Of a stretch of DNA of 64,000 nucleotides, positions 44,206 to 55,114 are shown piece after piece. A program made the translations under genes and the position numbers. Within the stretch, counting starts at the first letter, position 1. The number at the start of each line of letters is the position of its first letter. The notes beneath the pieces were generated by a model, which searched no databases, was not told the DNA's origin, and was given only the letters and a program-made list of their open reading frames with translations. The DNA is taken from positions 284,001 through 348,000 of the forward strand of contig WPIO01000018.1 in NCBI GenBank assembly GCA_009760855.2. Direction: 5' to 3'. Source of the stretch: Cristatella mucedo. Taxonomy: Eukaryota > Bryozoa > Phylactolaemata > Cristatellidae.

Positions 44206-47200
44206 AAAGCTATTTCAGTTGTCAGCCGTCGATTCCTACACTCAAGTGGCAGCCTATTATCTAAGCGTTATATCGGATCAACAAGTAATGCTCCGGATGC
44301 AACAGTACCGTGGTTTAATAGATCATATTAAAACAGTTACAGCTGCAAGAACAGCAAATTTTGCCTCTGCAGTAATGCTTAAATTTTTCATTCAAGGCTC
44401 TCGGAGACATTTGGGCAAAATGCGATGGCGATTAGTGCAAAGCACGGCCAACCAGATATCTTCCTCACGACGGCATGATTCCAAGCTATGGAAAAATTTG
44501 CAGCAACTTCAATACTAGCTCACAGACTAGTGATCGCAGAGATTTATATAGGCGAGCCTTTAACTTGAAACTGAAATTATTCGTTGGTGATATTACCCTA
44601 ACTAGCGTTTAGACCAGTTCCAGAAAATATGTACACAATTGGTTAAGTCGAAGCTTGCATCACGTGCTCACGTGCTCTTTACAGCCAAGAATGCAGATTA
44701 AATTGACACAGTGAAGTAGATCGGCAAATTCATCTGCGAAGAAGTTGCAAATAAAGTTATCGTGCCAAAATTATACGAAGTAGTTTAAGACCAACCACTC
44801 CATGCTCCCAAGTGCTTTAGATTCAACCAGTTCGTTTGAATTCAATCAGTGTTCGACAAAAATTTCCAAACGACTTGAATTGAAAAAAAAAACAACTGAG
44901 CAACTGAATCAATGCAATGTAAAGGAAATAGCAGCCATCCTTTGCAACTGTGAATATCAAGAGATAAAGCTCAAGAGGGCAAATTATCTGCTGATAAATA
45001 ACTGTCTTGTCGTGCCTTACAGCAAGTTTCTCAAAAACTATTTAAAAAATACAATGCCAAGACCGTAGAAAGTTGTCTTCAGTGATTGCGGAGCGAAGTG
45101 GCTACGACTTATGGGGAGGTCTATACATTTTTGAATATCAGACATGCAAACCCATATCTATGTGGAGGCTGCTGAAAAACTGGATACAGGACAGTTGGTT
45201 TAATTAAAATGAGCGAAGAATAAATAACTGCCTCGTGAGCTCAGAACTTTCAAATGTGCTTAAAATGCTTTATTCTTGCTACCCATCCAGTTGGATGAAA
45301 ATGTTCGGCTGTATTTGTATACCGAAATTCTTTGTTACTACGTTTACGATCAAAGAGTAACTGATAGTAAAATAAGACAGCGAAGGGGAGAAAAGGTGTT
45401 TTTTCGAAAGTATTCGGCATGTCCAAATGATTAAGAGTGATTCTACCTCCGAATGCTTCTTGAATGCATTCACGGTACACAATGATTCGCAAATATCCGC
45501 TTCGTTTATGGAATAATTTACGACAATTTTAAGGCTGGTGCAGTTGCTTGAAGTCTGCAATAACAACGACGTGAATATGCATGCATAATATGCATGACAT
45601 GAAATGCCTCCACCTTTTGCATGAAGCTTCAACATTCGATATTCAACAAAAAACGCGCCAAGCGCTTGCATTTATTTTCATCTTCAACATACCCCAAGAT
45701 TCGCATGGACTGTTGGCGCATTTTAATCATCCAATGAAAATTGACAACCTACAACGATTATGTCAAAAAGCGGAAGAAGAGATGAAAGCACCTTATTAAT
45801 TCTGTCTTGTGCCTAGGTGGATGGAAATTCCTGGGCTGTAAAGTGTCGAACCTGAAACCAATAGCAGCTTCTCTGACGTAGCTTAAGATCCACAGGAACG
45901 GTCTGAACCAGAACATTGGCTCATTTAGACGCCAAATTATTTTGTTTCGCTTTCTATGAAATTTGTTTAACTCTTGATGAAAACAGCGGCAAAATATTTC
46001 CTTTGTAGACTCTCCAAGTGGTTCGGGTAAGAATTATCTTTACAGAACAATAGCGAGTTACTTTCGGGAGCCCGACTTTTTTTGGCACTTTTTTGCAGCC
46101 ACATCAATTGTAGTACATCTATGAAAAGAGACCGAAGAGTTTAAAGTACCCACAATTACAGAACGTTACAGTACATTCGAATTACCGTTGTCGGCTGTTT
46201 GGTTTCCATCCAAGCATGGATGTCATTTGAAATCAATAGAGTAAATACTATATATTATACCCTGTAAATCTATGCCAGACCGCTCAAAAGATCCGGGACA
46301 CTTACTTAACGTAGAGGCCGATTCGGAAAAGAAAATGAACAATTTCTTTCACCGGTCCAACTTGAAGGCATCCACAAAATCAAGTTCATGGACATTTAAG
46401 TGCCTGAACAACTATACTTACCTAACATAAAACCAAACCAAGCTTGCCGTCCTCGTGAAACAGTCGAGCCAAGATTAAATTTTAAATTTCACGGCGATCG
46501 GATCCCAATTTGCCAAGCAGTAAAATTTACAAGGTACCGAAGGCTACGGGGGGGGGAACACTCCGGAGAGACAGCGGACGATGTAAAAGCTTGCGTATGT
46601 TGACGAAAAAGCCAGAGTCATCAGGTTTATCGTCACACACTTTGAAGCAAATACCAAGGCGCGAGTACTTCAAATTTCACGCTGCTAGAGGTTACAACTA
46701 ACCTACACGTGACATTCGCAAGACGCTCAAGCGCCGTGTGGACAAACCACCGTGCTGAAAGCTGAAAGAAAACCACCAGCAAACTCGTCAAAGTAAGTCT
46801 AGCCACTAAGGTCTAATGTGCACGAGACAGCTGGAATGATGCACGAGAGACAATCATACATTACAAATTCAATTTTGATCTGTTCACTATTGTCGGAGAT
46901 GTGACGTCTGCAAGATGCAAGCGCTGGCACTCAAAATCCAGGCAGTCATTTGCAAAGCGTGGAGTCGATAAAAGAGAGCTAGAAAAGTAACTGCCTGCAT
47001 AACTATTATCATAGTGAGTCGCACGAGCAGCTGCTGCTGCATTCGAAATGCAGATAATAGCAGAGCGTGATATAATTAACGAGCGAAGTGCAACTTGCTG
47101 CCGATCGAGCTGGGCAATTGAGTACAAGTGTTGTCGCAGTTGAGAGACAGTCGCGTAACTGACTCAGCTACTTGCGTGTCTAATATCTCTGTACGCATTC

Positions 47201-47755
47201 AGTAGCTAGCAAAGTTAGGCGACCGCACATTTCAAATCATATAATGTGCTCGTGTAAAAAATGTGTTGTCCTAACACTTCTGGCTTAAAAATTGAAAATA
47301 TCTACCTTTCTTTCTATTTTGCTGCTCTTTAAAGGACAAATATATTTTGAAATACTCTGTTTCCAATAGCTACGGTACGGAAGTCATGATAGCGCATAGA
47401 AGCAAGCATTGTGCGGCTACCCGAGTTTGCATAGGGATACGCTGGCATAACACAACGGAGTCGTATCCCTGGAAGTGTGGCAATGCAGGTACCTTTAGCA
47501 AGAGTTTTGGCTCAAGTTATAGGACATTAAGAAAAGAGTTAACAGATTCATCTGATCGACGCTAACATCGAGCGGTTGCTCGCAACAGGTTGATGCGCTT
47601 TCTATGCACGTAAGCAATTTATCTAGGCACACGATAACATGATTCGACGATAGTCTGTTGGCATGTGCACAACATACGAAGCAAACTTTGGATTTACTGT
47701 AGAATTTTACAACCATTTAGTTTCAGAAAATCCGCAGCTATCCGAATGAAAATGT
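44206..47755. other. Unassigned region
   Basis: Frames of 80-130 codons occur on both strands (44219-44518, 44802-45068, 45279-45671 minus, 45581-45799), but none carries a domain that I recognise, and they overlap on opposite strands. No L2, SINE or tRNA was found. Confidence 0.35.
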
Positions 47756-47990
47756 CACCAAAACATGAATCAGGAGACCTGACAGAATTCGACGTGCTTG
47801 AGGTCTGGGAGGGATTATTTAGAAAAATCTGAAGTGTCATTTTACAGTCTCATTAATTTTAGTGTGCTTACAGGCCGCGGTGGAGATTGTGAGAATGAAA
47901 AGGAGTTTTCTATTCCAAGAATGCGACAACAGCCGACCAAAAACTCAACCAGCTGCCACTTCTGCACGGTATACAGTGGCAAACTCTAAG
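47756..47990 (+). repeat. Diverged duplicate of 51330-51540
   Basis: ATTCCAAGAAT, followed by CAGCTGCCACTTCTGCACGG, is paralogous to ATTCCAAGAATTAGGCAGAA and CAGCTGGCATTTCTGGATGG in the second copy. Both lie upstream of a tRNA-Gly unit, so they may belong to the ancestral unit. Confidence 0.6.
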
Positions 47991-48229
47991 CTTCCAAGGG
48001 CTTGCACCCCGTCGCGTTAACATAAGCTCACACCTCCCTGCACTCTATTGCGGACGCGAAGGTATAATGACCAAAGGAATTTTTTAGCATTAGTATCGTT
48101 AGTGTTAACCTCCACGACAATGGCTGTCGCCGGTGCGACCCCTCTGGTTACGCAGCCAGCATCGCCAACACTGAAATTGTGTCCTACTTTCAGTCAACTA
48201 GCGACCGGCAATTGTGCGTCTAAGACGAG

Positions 48230-49690
48230 AAATAATTGCTCGCTACCGTTGGTCTTTACTTAATGGTCTCAATCCCTACTTGAAAGTCTTTCGTATCTCG
48301 CCTCTGTACTCGAAAACTTTGGCTGCTAGATCCGCCCCTGATCTCGACCATAATCTACCATGGTCAAGAGTTTCGAGCGAGCTGAAATTTATTCCGCTCT
48401 CCAACAGCGCTCAGGTAGACGGTCACGTCGTCGTTTGTGCCGCAGCTGCGTCAGCTCATATAAATCATGCGTTTCAACAGCCATACACCGTAGCCTCAGA
48501 ACGAGCAGCGATGTCTCCAGAGTGAACGCTCATTGCAAACAGCTTGGATTTGCGACTACCATGAGTCAACCGCTTGGCTAATCCGTCGTAAGCTGTCACA
48601 ATGCCACCCTAAGCCGCGGAACGTAACGATTTTCATCTACCAGGACTCAATTCAAGCTAAATTAATATCACCTAAGCACTACTCGTTATCGTACTCACGT
48701 AAACGTAAGCGTCGGTGGTTCAGTGGTAGAATGCTCGCCTGCCACGCGGGCGGCCCGGGTTCGATTCCCGGCCGACGCAACTTTTGCGGTCGTCGTCTCG
48801 GGCACTCCACGGTAAGTCAAGCAATTGAACAAAAGGATCGAGATGGCTAGATTTTGTTCTACTTGATAATGACGCTACACTAAGTCGGCTACATAATTTA
48901 ATTGGTTTTCGTTGGGTGCAAAGTAGGTTTACCTAAGCGCATGCATTTAAACTTGACAGGTAATAAGGAGTTCGACGAAACGTGTGCTTCTCCGATTAGA
49001 AAGGGCGGGGATATTTTGAAAGCTCACAGTCTCGCTGTCAAGCCTGTTGCGGGCATCAACTGAGCTCATCAACATTTGCACATGCAGTCCGCGTTGTGCC
49101 GCTACTTGCACTAATCAGGGTGCGACGGATCTACGTCCGGGGTCGAAAGCATTCCTCGCAGCATGGTCGGTGCAGCTGCGGCTGCAAACTCTTTTCGGCC
49201 ATAAGAGGATTCTCTACTAAGCCAGGCATAGTAAATCTATTCTCCGCGTGAGTAAGGATTATTGACTGCCCCAAAACAAGCGTGTATGCCGAGGGTACAG
49301 TGTCAGTTTAGTGTGAAACCGGCTCACCGCGAGTTTGTACGACCTATCTGGTTAGGCCGGTGACAGCGGCCACAAGGTCTTGCGTTGTCACTTAAGCTGC
49401 AGTAATTGAAATTAGCCTGGTTGCATTGAAATTTCCGGCTTCTAGTGAAGGTCTATAACCCCAGTGCAGCCGCCTCTTGATTTCGCTTCAAAGTCGTACT
49501 ACAAGGTTCGCACGAGGCAACTGGCTGGGCTACTAAATCAGCACCAAACAAGGATTCGTCGCAAAGTAATTCACTGGCATACAGTGTCAGTACATCGTTT
49601 ACCCTGCTTTTAAATGTAGCGAACCCGAGCAGAGTTTTTGAGTTTTGAAATTGAACTTTCTAGACCAACGGTAACTTGAGGACGTTTTTG
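48230..49690 (+). repeat. tRNA-Gly unit A (diverged)
   Basis: It aligns along its length with units B (52860-54240), C (59310-60775) and D (62670-64000). Upstream landmarks are ATGCCACCCTAAGC and GCGATGTCTCCAGAGTGA (GTGATGTCTCAGAGTGA in C and D). Downstream there is ACTAAATCAGCACCAAACAA against ACTAAATCAGGATTTGTCAA in C. The flanks have many substitutions and indels. Confidence 0.85.
48709..48779 (+). tRNA. tRNA-Gly (anticodon GCC), unit A
   Basis: 71 bases with no intron. The acceptor arms GCGTCGG and CCGACGC pair perfectly, and the discriminator is A. A box TGGTTCAGTGG and B box GGTTCGATTCC are intact. The anticodon stem CTCGC/GCGGG holds loop CTGCCAC with GCC at 48741-48743. The T stem CCGGG/CCCGG is perfect. 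A Pol III terminator TTTT follows at 48782-48785. It matches the animal tRNA-Gly-GCC pattern closely and is identical to the unit C and D genes. It should be functional. Confidence 0.98.
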
Positions 49691-49739
49691 ACGAATCTGC
49701 AACTCGTACAAGTGCAGTGGCCCAGCTATTACTCTAATT

Positions 49740-49845
49740 GAGATTCATAGAATGACAATGGATCGACTCTGACATGCTGCTGAGGCCTACACTGGTAGCG
49801 GACCGTGCCACTAATACTCAGGCTCAGTGGAATATGCTGCAGTAT
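49740..49845. repeat. Direct repeat, left copy
   Basis: TGAGATTCATAG, GAGGCCTACACTGGTAGC and CACTAATACTCAGGCT recur at 50093-50195 (GAGGCCTGCACTGGTAGC and so on). Degraded L2 RT sequence lies between the copies. Confidence 0.8.
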
Positions 49846-49904
49846 ACGTATATGTGGTGCAGCGTACGTACTAGTGGAATATGCTACAGACAACGCTAAG
49901 GCTT

Positions 49905-50085
49905 GCCACGTCTAAACAAGCGAAAGAAGCAGAGATTTTGTGCCTAAGTCAGCATTGCTCAGTAGGTGGTTACACACAAGTAGCATTGCCGACTCTACGG
50001 ATACATTAGCTCTAAAAAAAGACTACAACTTACTAGCAAGGTTTGAAGTTTCAATGCATGAGCTCACCTGGTCTGCCTCTAATTT
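49905..50085 (-). mobile_element. Degraded L2-type LINE, RT fragment
   Basis: On the minus strand it parallels the RT stretch around FRANHSTESALL and the start of SLLVLLDL. It is best seen by comparison with the minus-strand relic at 56480-56640. It has many changes. Confidence 0.55.
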
Positions 50086-50092
50086 GAGATTC

Positions 50093-50195
50093 ATAGTGTG
50101 ACTATGCATCGGTAGCAACATGCGGCAGAGGCCTGCACTGGTAGCCGATCGTGCCGCTAATACTCAGGCTTCCATAAATGTGCTGCAGCGCAAGA
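50093..50195. repeat. Direct repeat, right copy
   Basis: Second copy of the 49740 repeat, in the same orientation. Confidence 0.8.
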
Positions 50196-50204
50196 GACAG
50201 CATA

Positions 50205-50985
50205 ATAATAATAATAATGATGATACCGATAATAATAGCACAGATAAACCGCCCTCTGAGAGCTCAATCTCTTTGTGGGCGCTTTACATTTGCTGCAAAA
50301 GGAAACGCGATTGAAAGGTGAGCAATATCATGCTTGATAAACAAGATGAATAACTTGGTTAGGAATGGCATGCACAGGGTCAGCACGCATAAACACATTA
50401 AGGACGCATCACAGGGACCCACTAAATGCTGTGCTAAATAGGTCTGTTTTGAGGTTCTTTTTAAATATGGTCAAGTCAGGGGTGATTCTGACGCAAGTCG
50501 GGAGGGAGTTTCAGGCTTTGGGAGCATACGAACTAAACGCACGGTCTCCAAAGGATTTGAGGTTTGTACGGGGTATTTTTAAATTTTTGGATTCCAAAAA
50601 GCGGGTGATACGATGCTTGGCCTGGTGGTGGAGTAGATCTGAGAGATAGGCTGGAGCCAAAGAATAAAGTGACCTAAAAGTGAGTGACAAAAACCTTGAA
50701 GTCAATCCGTTGCTTGACTGGTAGCCAGTGCAGTTCGGAACGAAGTGGTGTGATGTGGCAACTGCGACGCTCACGACAGACAAGCCTAGCTGCAGAGTTT
50801 TGCACCAGCTGTAATCGCCTGATTGCACATTCCGGTAGGCCAGCAAGCAGTGAGTTACCTAAGTCAAGACGGGATGTCACAAATGCATGAACCAACTTAG
50901 GCGTAGTATCCTTATCTAAACCATTCCGAATTTTAGCAATGTTGTGTAGCTGAAAGTAAGCAGACTTGACTGTAGAGCTGATGTT
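50205..50985 (-). mobile_element. L2-type LINE, RT C-terminus and 3' end
   Basis: Minus frames (50674-50895 and 50511-50846) encode HAFVTSRLDLGNSLLAGLPE, then AARLVCRERRSCHITPLRSE and [20 protein letters not shown]. The 3' UTR and an (ATT)n tail follow. A single frameshift separates the frames, so this copy is fairly young. Confidence 0.93.
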
Positions 50986-50999
50986 TAATTGATGCTTAT

Positions 51000-51325
51000 T
51001 TTAATTATTGATGCTTAATTTAATACTAAGGAGTAGTGTAAATTAAACTATAACCATAAATTTGCTTTCAATTACCATTTTAGTTTAATTTATTGCCGCA
51101 TTTGATTCGGATAGAACATAAAAGTCGGTAACATCCATCCAATGCATGGTGCTACGTGTTTGGACGATGTAACGAGACAAGATCAAAACATGTTCCCGGA
51201 AAGCGTCTCGGGAAGGTGTGTGAGGCCTACAAAGCATACTTCGGTACGGCTGTTGGTGATCACGATCAACCCTAGTCATCTCATTACATGCGTGAGTACT
51301 GCTAAGAGACTCTTGAAGGTAAGGT
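51000..51325. other. Intergenic, nothing recognised
   Basis: AT-rich stretch followed by unique sequence. Confidence 0.4.
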
Positions 51326-51329
51326 GAAG

Positions 51330-51540
51330 GTCGCTGCTCGCTCGACGGACTTTCTTGCACAATATTTGGAAATACGAGAAGTATCGCAACCTTTTAATTT
51401 CTATAATTGTAGTGTGTTTGCATGCTGATAAATTGGTGAGAGAAGACAATAAATCTTGTATTCCAAGAATTAGGCAGAAAATAGACGGACAGCTCAAGCA
51501 GCTGGCATTTCTGGATGGTACGTCTGTGTAAACAATGAAC
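51330..51540 (+). repeat. Diverged duplicate of 47756-47990
   Basis: One frame reads IPRIRQKIDGQLKQLAFLDG before a stop. The 47.8-kb copy shows the same block with frameshifts. It could be a decayed coding segment of unknown family. Confidence 0.55.
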
Positions 51541-51831
51541 CTGAAAGAGGTTGCCTATTATCATATTTACAGGACGTTGTAGCGGCCATCCAAGCTCAGC
51601 GTACGTCTTTGCACAGCTAAAACCGCCGCCGGCATTCCAGCCGTCAGGCTGCAACAGGACGCATCAATCCACTGGAGTTATGAGCTGACGCAAGGGGTGG
51701 TAGTCTTCAGTTCTACCACTCCTAGCTCGGGCGGTGTTGCCGATCACGCGACATCCGGTTAGCTCGCTCGCTCTCTCCGCTCCAGCTGTCCGAGATAGTC
51801 GGAAACTCCTCTGACTTCTCAATTAGACTTA

Positions 51832-51980
51832 CGCCAAGCTGGTTTGGTCCATCGGTTAAGGTGCTTTCGCCCCGACCAAGGTCTGGCTGAGGTCATGGGC
51901 TCGAGCCCCGAGGCATACGTGAAGCACCTGAATAGAGATTAAGTTCTCTTGGGGCGCTGTATGAATGAATTATATTTATA
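51832..51980 (+). mobile_element. SINE2, best-preserved plus copy
   Basis: The head GCTGGTTTGGTCCATCGGTT (A-box region), CCCCGACCAAGG, GTCATGGGCTCGAGCCCC (weak B box) and AGGCATACGTGAAGCACCTG are followed by GAATAGAGATTAAGTTCTCT and GGGGCGCTGTATGAATGAAT. The last 55 bases parallel the L2 3' end. Confidence 0.9.
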
Positions 51981-52860
51981 CGCTGTACTGCGTTTTGGCA
52001 TTTTGTCATGATACGCATCTGTTGCATGAAGTTCTCCATTTGACGACCTGTTTATCACCAGCCTCACTTCTTCCTCTTCCCAACCAGGGACGTGAAGGGA
52101 AGTTGACCGCAGAAATTTTTAATGTTTAACGGAACATTAAATGGCTCTGCAGTAAATAGCTAGGATTACCAAGGAGCTAGTTAGTTGAAAAATTAATTTA
52201 GCATTAGGAGCTGTAATTATTTCAAAAGTCTTTATTTCTTCTTTGAAGTCACTTGCCAGAACGCAACGGCTGAAACACAATTGCAGGAGCAACGATGCAT
52301 TTTAAAGAAACTACAGAAGAAATAGGCTGAAGAAAATGGCAGGAACTGATTACAAATTTGGCGAAGTGAAATGAGAGCTTTGCAGTTTATAGAAGAAGAA
52401 GCGGAACATGCGGACGAACGGACGGACGCGCTGAGAAAGAAAGAGCGGTGGTAGTGCAGCACGTGTCACTTCGGATGTCTGCAATCTGTAAGGTGACATC
52501 CGTTTTCTGTAGAATGTGCACTATAAATAATGGTCTTCATACAGATGACAAAAGATATTTACCAAAACGGACTCGGACACGCGTTAAAATGCATGCAAGA
52601 CTCAAAAGTGCATATTCAGCTGCACTCATGTTGGCGAGCTTATGTTGAGTTAAGAGAAGATTTTACGAACGCGGATTTAGTGGCGAGCTGCTCGCGATGA
52701 GGAAATCACTGTTTTTATAAAAAAAAATATCCGCTAGTTACAAACTTGAACGGTATGGTTGAGGAAGAATCTGCAAACGCGAGGGGTGTGACCTGACTTA
52801 CTACTAGGGTGGAAGGTCAAGGAGAGAAAAACTGCTTTCACGGCGAAGCTTAATTTGAAA
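51981..52860. other. Intergenic, nothing recognised
   Basis: Short frames only. Confidence 0.4.
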
Positions 52861-53020
52861 TCCCTTCTATTTAACGCTTTAGCCATCATTTAATTGGTTG
52901 CTGATTGCGTTCGTATACGGTTACTTCTTGACTTATGCTGCTGTCGCATTAGCGCAAATAAACTTAAGGCGTGCAGCTGCCATGCAGCATAGCCACAACC
53001 CGAGCTGTGATGTCTCACAG

Positions 53021-53208
53021 TAGCCGTGATGGCACACTAGGTAAGGTGGTTGCTTTCACGACCTCGGTCACGAGGTCATGGGTTCGATTCCTGCGGTGGG
53101 CGATCCTGTATGGCTACCGCAAGCGGTGGTGATAGCCGTAAAGGTTTATCTGTCGCTATACAAAAAGAGGCTGTTTAATCAGCCAGGATTTATTTATTTT
53201 ATTTAATA
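53021..53208 (+). mobile_element. SINE1 inserted in unit B
   Basis: Plus copy: GATGGCACACTAGGTAAGGT, TCACGACCTCGGTCACGAGG, B box GGTTCGATTCC, GCAAGCGGTGGTGATAGCCG, AGGCTGTTTAATCAGCCAGG and an ATTTATTTTATTT tail. It sits where units C and D have only GTGAATACG(G/C)ATGACA. Confidence 0.92.
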
Positions 53209-53384
53209 CGCATGGCAAAGATTTCCGATTTGCGTACATCATGAGTCAACCGTTTGGCTAATCTGTCGTAAGCTGGAACAATGCCACCCTAAGCCGCCAC
53301 TGAAGGCAACGATTTTTATCTGCTTGGACTAAATTTAAGCTTACTTAGTATTGCCTAAGCACTAAGCATTGTCGCAACAACATG

Positions 53385-53415
53385 GGCAGCCCGGGTTCAA
53401 TCCCCGGCCGACGCA
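53385..53415 (+). pseudogene. tRNA-Gly 3' half, unit B
   Basis: Only the 3' part of the tRNA remains (GGGCAGCCCGGGTTCAATCC and then CCGGCCGACGCA). Both the A box and the anticodon are gone, and the B box has a change. The sequence before it (CATTGTCGCAACAAC) matches the region just upstream of the tRNA in C and D, so a deletion of about 60 bases removed the 5' half. The TTTT terminator (53418-53421) survives. Confidence 0.92.
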
Positions 53416-54234
53416 ACTTTTGCGGTCGTCGCCCCGGACACTTCACGGCGAGCAAACCAATTAAAATGACCGTTTGGGATGGCTAGCTTTTGCTAACCAC
53501 GATCGTGACATTCCACTACCCCGGCGATATTCTAACATAGGTTTTAGCGGTCTACAAAGTGTGCTTACCGAATTTCACATCTATATACAATTAATAGATA
53601 ATAAGGAGATTTTAATAGAACGCGTGCTTTTGAAATCGGAAAAGAGAGGTGACGTTTTGAAAGTCAGGCTTCAGAGGACGTCTAAAGGTACACTTGGCGT
53701 CAAAAGAATGCTCAAAGCATGGCCAGCGCTGCTGTGGCTATACATTGTTTCTGGTAATAGGAATGTTCTCTGCGATACCAGGCGTAATACATTTATATAT
53801 GAAGAATGGAAATTGTTCTATTGACAGCACTAAAACAAACGTGAATGCATATGGTATGCTTGCGTTTAGTTTGAAGTCGTCTCATCAAAAGTTTTGTGAC
53901 CTCACCTATTTGACCGGTCTTAGAGCCCACAAGTTTTTGCCCTGTCGCTTATACTGCAACTTACTCAAATGGGCCTGGTTAAATTAAAAAGGTCGGCTAC
54001 TGGTGTAGGGTAAGAATCCCGCTGACGCAGCGGCCTGTTCATACTGCTTCACACTCTTTTTCCAAGGCTCGCATGAGGCGACGGGTTAAGTAACTGTATC
54101 AGCCCCCAAACACGGATTCGTCGCACAGCACTTCACTGGCCCAGAAATGCGCCTATGGCTTGCTGTAAAATGTGACGAACCCTAGCGATGTATTTAAATT
54201 TTACTTACTAGAAAGCAGTAACTTCTGTAATTTA

Positions 54235-55090
54235 AAAACAAATCCTTGTCAATGTGATGTAATGCATCTCCGTCTGTAACTCCACAAAGTCATCAAGACC
54301 AGGCGGGTGTTACGCAGGAGAGTTTTGTATAGCACACTCACAGCCTAAGCGGCTTCCGGTGCGCATTCGGTAGCCAACAGACTTCATCTCACGCAACAAA
54401 TAGAAAGTGGGAAGCATAGCAGAGTCAGGAGAGCAGTTGAGGTAGTGAGCAGCATGGAAGTAGTAGCTCAGAACCACTGAAAAGAATGAGCCATTGTCGG
54501 CGGTAGTAGAGTAGTTGTCGTTGCGTAAGAATTGTGGAAGCGAGTTCCACAGTCTAGAACCTGCAGAGCTAAAGCTTCTGTCGCCAATGGTCTTTAAGCG
54601 GAGGAATGGGACAGCTAATTTATTTTCCACACAGAACCTGAGGGCGCAAACAGGCTGAAACTGGTGCAGTAGTTCAGCTAAGTATGGAGAAGCCGAGCCA
54701 TGGCGGGCCTTTTGGGTCAGCGTAAGAACCTTGCTCTGAATCCGTTGGTCAACCGGCATCCATCTTAGCTCTTTTAGCAAAGGAGATACCTGCTCAAACT
54801 TCTGGGACTTGAATACTAGCCTTTCAGCCATATTCATAGTCAGCTGCAGTGGCCTAATCGCTTTTTCCGGTAGCCCAGCCAATAGGGAATTGCAGTAATC
54901 AAACCGAGACAGAACTAGAGCTAGTTAAATTTATAGGGATCGGACGTGATGGCTAGCTGCAGAAGCAGTCTTCTGATTGAAGCTTTTGAAATTGAGGCAG
55001 TCGTCAAAAACTACACCTAAATTTCCAGCACCTGGTGATGGTCGTACAACAGCTAAACAACATCGTTGGGTGCTGCTGACCAACTACTAA
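54235..55090 (-). mobile_element. LINE-B (L2/CR1-group, second subfamily), 3' part
   Basis: The frame at 54310-54882 (190 codons) encodes LPEKAIRPLQLTMNMAERLV, WMPVDQRIQSKVLTL and GSRLWNSLPQFLR. This is the C-terminal region of an L2/CR1-type RT, but well separated from the main L2 here. Further upstream, VRPSPGAGNLGVVFDDCLNF and SRFDYCNSLLAGLPEKA can be read with stops. The 3' end (GAGTTACAGACGGAGATGCA and TTACATCACATTG) recurs at 9806 and 29835. Confidence 0.85.
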
Positions 55091-55114
55091 GCTGCATTGA
55101 GATGAGAAGACTAA

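Larger units (their letters stand above)
52860..54240 (+). repeat. tRNA-Gly unit B (tRNA damaged)
   Basis: Shared landmarks with C and D: CATTAGCGCAAATAAACTTA, GAGTCAACCGTTTGGCTAAT, GCAAACCAATTAAAATGACC and TCACTGGCCCAGAAATGCGC. It carries a SINE1 insertion at 53021-53208. Confidence 0.85.

Noticed and set aside
51832-51980. SINE2 head as a functional tRNA gene
   Set aside because: The B box is weak, no acceptor stem pairs, and the LINE-like tail follows directly. It is a SINE.
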